In this document: positions 52,710-64,000 of the stretch, piece by piece
How the letters are laid out: every line of letters begins with the position of its first letter
How positions within the stretch are numbered: the stretch's first letter is position 1
NCBI GenBank assembly: GCA_932521035.1
Contig: OW051496.1
Location: 5,828,001 to 5,892,000 of the forward strand
Direction: 5' to 3'
Length of the DNA: 64,000 nucleotides
DNA from: Oscheius dolichura
Taxonomy: Eukaryota > Nematoda > Chromadorea > Rhabditida > Rhabditidae
Translations under genes and position numbers: made by a program
The notes under the pieces: generated by a model
What the model saw: the letters and a program-made list of their open reading frames with translations, nothing else
What the model was told of the DNA's origin: nothing
The model's database searches: none

Positions 52710-54675
52710 CCTCAGGTGCTACACAACAGACGTCAGGGGAAAAGCACAAATATCGCGTGGGAGAGTCGGGCCACAAGAAGTCTTGGGGGCGATAAATTCC
52801 AAAAATGACAGTTGAAACGGACAGATAAGAGACAGACGAACGAGACGATAGGCGAGAGAGACGTAACTCCAGAAGCAGGCGACGAACAGCGGCCGACTAG
52901 GAGAAAAAGTCGCGTGGTCTCGGCGAAGAAACGTCTGTTTTCACAGAAAGAACGGATTGACTGCAAAAGGTGTCTGGGTGACGTCAGAAGTTATGGGAAG
53001 CAACAAAGGAGGACGGGAGGAGAAATCCGAAAAGGGCAAGACGAGTGCGGGAGGAGTGTCATATGTTTGAGGTAGGGTCGTTTATATTGATGAAACGAAA
53101 GAACCAAGGAGACCGACGGGAGGAGGGAATCACGGCTGGCTATATAGTAGGGACGGGGGGGGGGATGAGAATAGGGAGACAGGGGTGACAAAGCCGGGAC
53201 CGAATCGGTCACTTTCAAAGAGCCGACATGGAGGAGGATGAAAAGAACCGCACAGCCGGCAGACACGATGGCCGCGATGAATTCGCAGGCAAACATAAAG
53301 CCGTGGGAGGTTAGCTAATGGGGCAACGAGACGAATATGATGAAATGTGATGAAGGGGGATAATACAGTGAGGGAGGAGGGAGGGGGAGGACAGGGAAGG
53401 AGTGGCAACAGCCGCCGCTTCAGTTACAGGAAGTCCAGCCGGGCGAGGGATAATTGAACAGCTGCCTATGGATGCATGAAAGGGAAAAGCAGGGAGAGAC
53501 AATCGTTTGAAAAAGAGCTTGTTCAAGGTTGAAAGGGCAGATAAGGAGGAGGACAGCCATTAATCATCTGGCCGTGCGAAGTGAACTCCGTCCGCCGATA
53601 GAATCTATCGACGGCATCGTATTAATCGCCGGCCCCGGGAGCATTTTGTCTCTAATTGTGACTTGATTATGGGAGAGAAAGGGGAGGAAAAGGTCTCATA
53701 AACAGAAATGCGAGCACTGTCGCGAAATCTCGTAGAACAACATTGACCTGGCCTAAGAGGGAGATTAATGGGTGAGGTAAACAGGAAAAGTTAATGAGAA
53801 GAGCTGGCACATTGGGCAGCACTTATGGGTCTGCGCACAACAAAGGCCGGACAGCTGTGGCCGGGGAGGAGGAGGAGGACGAGGACTAGGTCACTTCCAT
53901 CAGCTGATCGCCATTATACACTCCCCCACGCGTGTCAGCCATTGATCTCTAAGGAACACACCAAACTCTTCCTTATCATTTATGATGCCGGCTCCGATAA
54001 GTACAACTTTTGTCGCTTTTGCTAAGGGCACTTTTTGCGGCGAGGACTGCACCTGGCCGTGAATCGGCCGGGTCTAGACGGCTACTGGATGGCGGTGCCC
54101 GGTACAGTTGAAGTGCCCTTATTGTGGGCTATTCATCCCCGGCTGGGGGAGGCGAAAACATCTTCAAACCAACAAGGGAGGCCTTATTTTTGTTTTGCGT
54201 CTCCGGCCATCGGCATAATTAGCCAAAGTTGCAAAGAGATTTCAAGAACAATGATCACTGAAAGGCCACTAGTGACGATGTTTCCACAAACGAGGCCCAG
54301 ATGGCGGAGTATGTGACTGTCTGAAACGGGAGATAGCCGTCTTTAAAAGAGGATGAAAATGGGGAAGAGGAGCGGCAGACAAGGGCTGAATGAGGCGCCT
54401 CACCTGGCCATAGTTTATACTAGCCGTCTCTGCCCTCTGCCATCTCTACCTGCTTATTCATATATGTCCTAACGAATATTGTCATCCAAACATTTTTTGG
54501 GACGGGAGGGAGTAGTAAACATGGTCGTCTGACCGGGGGTGTGCAAAATATGGTTTATTATTTGGGGATATATTTACAATCTCCGCCTTTTAGTTGAAGA
54601 GAAGGCGATATTTTACACGGATAGGGTTGTACAGGGCAGGCTAACCGGAAACAATCGAGCTTTTTCGTCTACTAT
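52710..54675. other. Intergenic region, no firm gene
   Basis: About 2 kb between the IQ candidate and the 3' end of the AMPK gene. A 101-codon minus-strand frame (53296-52991) opens MFACEFIAAIVSAGCAVLFI, one hydrophobic segment, then turns low-complexity; it is unsupported. G/C runs occur near 53150. Nothing else is convincing. Confidence 0.35.
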
Positions 54676-57490
<2,815 letters not shown>

Positions 57491-58572
57491 CTAAACCAAC
57501 AGTCCATTTGGGAGAGAGGCACATCGTGAGAGAGTACAAGAGTCTTAGGCAACAGGTTCCCCAGTGGGGAATCAAATGTTTGCATCCAAAAGTACCTGTA
57601 TCAAAGGGAGGTTCCTTTATTTGTTGTCTTCCTCTGATTTCGGGTCTAAAAAGGGAAGACTTTATGCAATTGTAGTAGTCGGCCGATCGAACAATGGCTT
57701 ATTCATAAAAATCATCGGGAGACGCGACGTGATCATGATCATGAGGGAGAAGGGCTGCCAGGTAACGGGGATGGGAAAGACGTAGGGACTAAATACTAAC
57801 GGCAAATAAAAATGGGCAGCTCATATTCGTGGAATTGTTGTTTGTCAGGGGGACTGCCTGTGGTGGTGGCAGAAGTGGAGGGGAGACGATTAACTTGGTG
57901 TCAGGCGCACAATCCTAAGCCGATCGGCCGTCGCCCCATCGACCGGTAGCCTTTCATAGGCATTTTTAAAAACTCGCAAAATGAAATATAAAATCATAGT
58001 CTCCAATCTTTAAAAGAACCAGTTCCCTCTTGTTGTTTTTGTTACTTTCATTGCCTCCTGACCCGGCCATCCCTATAAGAAATGGCCTGGCGGAGGTCGG
58101 GGGCCCTTCATAAGCTCGCTCCATGCCCACTCGTCACTTTTGACCCGGGTTTTCCATGCCGCCTGCCGGGTGTTTACACACCCTCCTCTGCTCCCCTTCT
58201 AGCCGTTTTACTCCTCATGTTCCAGCCCCTCTTTCTAAAATGGTAGATAACGGCGGGTCACCCCACGCGATTGCCGTAGATTACCAGTTCGAAGGTCTAT
58301 TTCTGCCACTCTTCCTCCCTTTCCCTGCCCCTCTGTCCCTATCCTCCTCCTCCCTCCTCGCGTCGATTATTCTCCCAAAAAGCACGTTCGCATTTGAATG
58401 CTTTCGCTTGTTCTCTCCGAAAAGCGACTCCTTCCTTTTTGGCAGTGAGCCAGACGGCCAGAGTAGAGAGTACTCTAGTGATATCACTATCAGTTCTCTC
58501 GATTTCCCTCTCTCTTCCCGCTCGGTCAACTTGTTTCGTTTCCAGTTGGTACAGTCCGTCGAATCTCCGGAA
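57491..58572. other. Promoter region between divergent AMPK and aspartate aminotransferase genes
   Basis: About 1.1 kb separating two divergent genes of energy and amino-acid metabolism. A pyrimidine-rich stretch precedes ATG 58573. An isolated plus-strand frame at 58156-58572 runs into the aminotransferase start but does not look like coding sequence before MSFFDG. Confidence 0.4.
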
Positions 58573-60048
<1,476 letters not shown>

Positions 60049-60396
60049 ACCTGTCTATTTATTGTAGTCTGTAAATAGAATAACATATATGGTACCGGTT
60101 TGTGTCTCTAGGTATTATTATTAAATAAAGACTATGCACAGTTCTTGTTTCGGCGAAGTTTCGGGGGTCACTCTTATCGTCTCCAAATCTCAAAGATAGC
60201 ATGTGGTCTTTCGTCAGCGAACCTCGAGCAGTCACCTTTTACAGCCAAGGGAAAGTGACAAACGTCTTTTTATTCAACATGCAGAATTATTTGAAAGTGT
60301 GTGGCCGAAATTATTGAAGAAGTGACGATAAATATGTTCATTCAAACCCGAACCTTTTGATAATCGATAAAAATACCAGTAGGGAAATATATAAGA

Positions 60397-61204
60397 CTAG
60401 AGGAACGAGAACAATGGGATTAGAAAAATCCCCAGTAAGGACATTCTTGTGGAGGATGAGGACAACTTGAACCCCCGTACAGATTGGAGGAGTTGCTGGT
60501 CGAGGACGCGGAGGTCGACCGAGTGAAAGATGGGAGTATGGGGCATAAAGAATCGAAACTGGAGCAGCTCGTGGAACCGGATGTTGCCGAACAAGGAAGA
60601 TGTGTGGTACTCACTGCAAAGCTCATTATAACACATTTTCAAAGAGATCTCACCTGAACTGTGCCTGTAGGGTCATATTGTTACACTGGCCGGCCTCCTC
60701 TCCCGGCCTGTTCCGGCAGACACAAGTATTCGTCTTGTCCGCCACCTGATTCCTTGTATTATAAAGTCATAAAAGTGGAAACCACCTCACAGAGGAGTGT
60801 CTCCTTCCCGCTGCCTCCGACCTGCCGCGTGGTGGTCTCCTGCTCCCGAGCCACATCGGCGTACTCCTGCTGTGTTAAGTTCAAACAGCCAGAAGTGAAT
60901 AGAAAGAACTGCGAACTCTTATGCTGTCCTAGGGGCTCTCATTAGTGTTGAAACGGACCACGTACTCATGTAGCAGGCGTTTCCTTTGCACGTGGCCGCC
61001 TTTCCCTTGTGGCATCCGTTGAAGTTGACCCTTTTGTAACTGTCGTAGTCCACACAAAAGATACAACTAAAGGGGCTGCTTGAATAATAAAAGGATTGGA
61101 ACCTACTCCACGTAGACGTCTTCCTTCCAGCCGACGAGTTCGGAGACATGTAGGGCGAAGAGAAATCGAAGCTGGGAGATGGTCAGGAGGAGGAGAAGAC
61201 GCAT
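60397..61204 (-). CDS. Small secreted/GPI-type Cys-rich protein (ET/Ly-6-like)
   Basis: ATG 61204 gives a signal peptide (MRLLLLLTISQLRFLFALHV) followed by SELVGWKEDVYVDCIFCVDY and NFNGCHKGKAATCKGNACYM. The Gly-Cys-x-Lys-Gly spacing resembles nematode ET-module or Ly-6-type proteins. Later exons give EYADVAREQETTTRQVGG, GKETLLCE, TNTCVCRNRPGEEAGQCNNM and a final exon with HELLQFRFFMPHTPIFHSVD. The hydrophobic end MSLLGIFLIPLFSFL with stop at 60397-60399 suggests a GPI signal. The joins between 60.75 and 60.95 kb are uncertain. It converges on the aspartate aminotransferase gene. Confidence 0.55.
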
Positions 61205-63432
61205 TCTGCAAGGGATTAATTGGACTCAATTGCAAGGAGACAAAGAACTGGAAATTGGAGAGGGGAGGAGGACGGTGGAGGAGAAGTTCTAGCAGCCTAT
61301 CGGGGGTGTAATTCAATGGAATTCTAATTTTATAGAAGGACGGCTGATTGAACAATATCCCCGATTATAGCAGATTTCTCCCTGTTTTGTTTTTTGTTGT
61401 CTGCCGGAGCTCAGAAAAAGAAGAACGTCTCCGTAAACACGCCTTGGAAGGAGATGATCCCGGCTGATTTTATGTCGTCAACTTTTCGGTTTTTATTCTG
61501 ACTACGCTCTCATTAAAATTCTGGGGGCACTTCCGCTTTCAAGAATTCAAGAATCACCGATAATGGTTGCGTCAATAGCTTTGCAAATGGGCGGTAGTAC
61601 TGGGTATGCAGGAGGAGAAGAAGGCGTATCTGCGAACTACAGGATAAGCGAAGGTCAGGAGGGCATTCCCTACAGCCCGGAAGGAGGGGCTCTGTCTGGA
61701 GGGACTGGACTCTGAAGGAGACAATTTCCTGTAGAGAACACAGACGGGTGACGTTACCCCCGTTTTCGAGTCAGTGAAGGTAAAGTTACCCCGGCGGGTG
61801 TAACGTCACCCCAGCGTTCTGCCGAATAAAATTGGTAGAAGGACTACTTATCTCCCAAATCAGGAGCAGAGCCCAGATTACCTCGGAGTGGAGTAGAATA
61901 TCCATCTCAGGAGCAATTAGTGCTCTATTCTGCATACGGATAGCAACATTTCCGAGGTAACTCCGGCCAGAGAGGAACATTACCGCATTGTTCCTTTCTG
62001 AAGACAAACGCCTTGAAAGCCAATGAAGAGAAAGTACGAAAGACGACGGTTGACAAGGTAAAGGGAGAAACTCATGGAAAGACAATTTATGAGTTACCCG
62101 CTAGATTTTGAAGCATTCTTCCTATCATAACGAAGTCTTCCATTGATACTCAATTTGAACTATGCTTCTTGAGGATAATTTGTTGTTAACGTAGCGGAGA
62201 CAGGCGTAGTCGCGAAATAATTGCCTGTAGATAGGATTTCTACCGCACTTGGGCATTCCTCTGACAATCTGATCATTTGAGATTGCCTTTTACACGACAA
62301 TAAACAATTCACATAACAGATACAAGAAAACAGAGCTTATTCACGCGTTTTAGCAAGGGGGTGTCTGTTCACTTGTGAATAACCTTTGTTTTACCCTTAT
62401 TCCACATTTCCGCCAAAAATAAACAGTTTACAGCGCACAGTGGTCATCAAAAAGACTTTACACGAGCAAGGGTGACGTTACACCCGTTTGGGGTGACTTT
62501 ACCCCCACAGGGCAAAAACGGGAGGTAAAGTCCCCGTTCCAGAGAACACCGTCATCGGAGGGAAATAATTAGATTGAAAGGGTAATTTTTTATAGGAGAC
62601 GCCAAAGAAGAGGCCAGTAAACAGTAATTAGATTAAAAGCTGTGGAACATTCTGCGAAAAGCCGGGAGGAGACTAGGGCAATCTTGGGGTGTTACGTGGA
62701 GGGGGATACACTTCCCCGGAGGAGGTGCAACACATTCCCACATTAGTCGGGGGCATTTCTTATGTTATTTATAATCTGCCAGAGAGTAGAAGGAGTCTGT
62801 TTTTGGTAGGAGACCAGAACGTCTCGGGGAAGAGTGTTCCATTAATCGTCAGACGCAGGAGAATTAGAAATTCGAATGACTTCTTGGCGCCACCCCATTG
62901 ACGGCTTTTTAGTCTCCGATATTCCGTTTTCCGCTGGTATTCTTCTTCGATTAAAAGGAGTCAGAGGGAAGGGAGGAAGGGGACAGGGAGGGCAGGCACC
63001 AAAGAAGCAGAAATCTAATAAGACGGAATCGGGAGAAACCCCACCGTATAGTGGTCTGTTTGTTGACATTTCGGGCCGACGACGGCCATATGGCTTCTGT
63101 GCAGAAGGAGGAGCTGGCAGGCACTTATATAAAATTAGTTGAGACGATGTGGAGGCGTCGTGGACGGAGATCAGACCAGAAAATCACAGGTTCTAAAAAC
63201 AGAAGTCGCCGGCTCTCAGACAAATGGCCGTGGGGCGAGTAATTGGCAAATGAGTAAGCCGGCCAGGTGCAAGCAACAGTTGCAAGCCGACGATCTTCCT
63301 CGCCCCCCTTCCTCAACCTCTTTTTACCCAGCCCATCCAGTCTTTTACTTGTCTAGTTGCCAAGCTACGAGCAACGTGTCAGGTTAAACTCACATTCCCT
63401 TGCTGGTCTCCCTCCTGTCCCCGTCCCTCCTT
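61205..63432. other. Intergenic region containing a foldback element
   Basis: About 2.2 kb without a supported gene apart from the inverted-repeat element at 61744-62540. Open frames around 62.7-63.2 kb show no domain or consistent splice sites. Confidence 0.4.
61744..62540. mobile_element. MITE-like element with ~70 bp inverted termini
   Basis: The left end 61744-61813 reads ACGGGTGACGTTACCCCCGT and continues to GGCGGGTGTAACGTCACCCC. The right end 62467-62540 is its imperfect reverse complement (GGGTGACGTTACACCCGT through TAAAGTCCCCGT). Each arm itself carries repeats of GGGTGACGTTAC or GGTAAAGTNACCCC. Total about 797 bp with no transposase frame. Confidence 0.7.
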
Positions 63433-63831
63433 ATGGTATTGACAAAAGATCTGGAGGAGGGATGTCTGATTGTTATAAACGAGACGATATTCAAGGTAGC
63501 CGATCCTAGTTGTCCGATAGTTTTTGTTTAGGTCACAGAAAATATTAAAATGGAGAACGGCCTCTACTCGTGGACAGCATACGGTCTCCACAACTTTGAG
63601 TGGATGACAACCGTGGCCGAGAGAGAAGAGGTCATCGAGAAGGCGGTGACAGCGGAGAAGGAACTGCTTGTTGGTGGCTGCCTCGGTAAGATAAAATGTG
63701 AAGGAGTGGCTGAGTGGATAATGCCCTCGCTTACAATATTTTTTCGTTTTTCTGGCCGAGTTCGAGTCCCTGTTGGAGCAATCGTCTTTTGCTTCTATAT
63801 TTTCACGAGATGGATAATAGTTGTCAACTGA
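63433..63831 (+). CDS. Hypothetical small protein, possibly membrane-anchored
   Basis: ATG 63433 gives MVLTKDLEEGCLIVINETIF. A 36 bp intron (gtagcc...tgtttag, about 63497-63532) joins to KVTENIKMENGLYSWTAYGL, HNFEWMTTVAEREEVIEKAV and TAEKELLVGGCL. A 76 bp segment (63687-63762) can be an intron; splicing it gives a hydrophobic tail, RVPVGAIVFCFYIFTRWIIV-VN, stop at 63829-63831, although another frame ends FASIFSRDG. No family recognised. The last 20 bases overlap the left arm of an inverted repeat. Confidence 0.4.
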
Positions 63832-64000
63832 TACCCAGGGTGAGTTTGCAGTCCATTCAAGCATCACGAAATGGCTAGCATTTCATCTCGGGCATAACGT
63901 ATTCCTTCTTCAATATGGGTCGTTTTGGATTCAAAAAAGGATGAATAGAAATGCAAGTTGAACAATGAAGACTCACCCTGTTGACAACTGTTATCCATCA
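63809..64000. repeat. Inverted repeat cut by the window edge
   Basis: Left arm GATGGATAATAGTTGTCAAC from 63809 through CCCAGGGTGAGT (to 63845). The right arm 63971-64000, ACTCACCCTGTTGACAACTG then TTATCCATC, is its near reverse complement. Probably the ends of a small foldback element of about 190 bp. Confidence 0.65.

Noticed and set aside
52991-53296. 101-codon minus-strand frame with one hydrophobic segment
   Set aside because: Low-complexity after the first 40 residues, no domain, no neighbouring exons.
63700-63780. tRNA-like A box (TGGCTGAGTGG) and B box (AGTTCGAGTCC) about 45 bp apart, as in a tRNA-Ser/Leu
   Set aside because: The acceptor ends do not pair, the T stem pairs at only about three of five positions and no anticodon stem forms; at best a decayed tRNA-like sequence inside a probable intron.

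Overview
The window is animal nuclear DNA, most likely from a nematode. The AMPK alpha-type kinase carries the long basic N-terminal extension I remember from nematode AAK-2. There are also a serpentine (Sra-like) chemoreceptor candidate, ShKT-domain secreted proteins, an ABU/PQN-like CxxxC-repeat protein, small Ly-6/ET-like proteins and a plant-type cysteine synthase. Genes are split by many very short introns, mostly about 27-45 bp, and intergenic gaps are often only 100-300 bp. I cannot name the species. All exon joins are hand-derived from GT/AG sites, frame and homology.

Layout. 1-3.4 kb: the end of a cysteine synthase (+), a NUP42-like nucleoporin (-), a nested pair of TIR transposons and a broken BTB/BACK fragment (-). 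3.6-5.5 kb: a membrane-anchored spermidine-synthase-like methyltransferase (+, with an apparent frameshift) and a GPI-type Ly-6 protein (+). 5.6-17.4 kb: a giant BEACH/WD40 protein, the LYST orthologue (-). 17.7-23.1 kb: SCYL2, a clathrin-linked pseudokinase (-), whose single 2.2 kb intron holds two opposite-strand ShKT-type secreted-protein genes. 24.4-29.6 kb: PRRC2/BAT2 (+). 30.1-32.4 kb: a secreted multi-cysteine protein (+) converging on a small secreted protein (-).

32.7-40.9 kb is a visibly AT-rich, gene-poor island. It holds a small unknown gene (+), a probable mitochondrial membrane protein (-), three inverted-repeat elements (one a second copy of the 1.2 kb element) and a GlcNAc-transferase I gene, MGAT1 (-). 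40.9-47.8 kb returns to gene-dense DNA: a chemoreceptor (+) with a duplicated tail fragment behind it, two paralogous small helical proteins (+), and an ABU/PQN-like Cys/Pro-rich protein (-) with two possible 3' ends. 49.2-57.5 kb: a small unknown gene (+), an SLC16 monocarboxylate transporter (-), a 65-residue IQ-motif candidate (+) and AMPK alpha (-). 58.6-61.2 kb: cytosolic aspartate aminotransferase (+) and a second small Cys-rich surface protein (-). 61.2-64 kb: largely non-coding, with a foldback element with ~70 bp arms, an unknown short gene and the start of another inverted repeat cut by the window edge.

The genes do not form one pathway. Most are housekeeping genes (vesicle traffic: LYST, SCYL2; energy and amino-acid metabolism: AMPK, aspartate aminotransferase, SLC16, cysteine synthase; N-glycosylation: MGAT1), with nematode-type secreted and sensory families in between. 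The strongest unusual signals are the genes nested inside the SCYL2 intron, the transposon-in-transposon with a matching empty site in the same window, and several short multi-exon genes that only appear when ~30-40 bp introns are removed.
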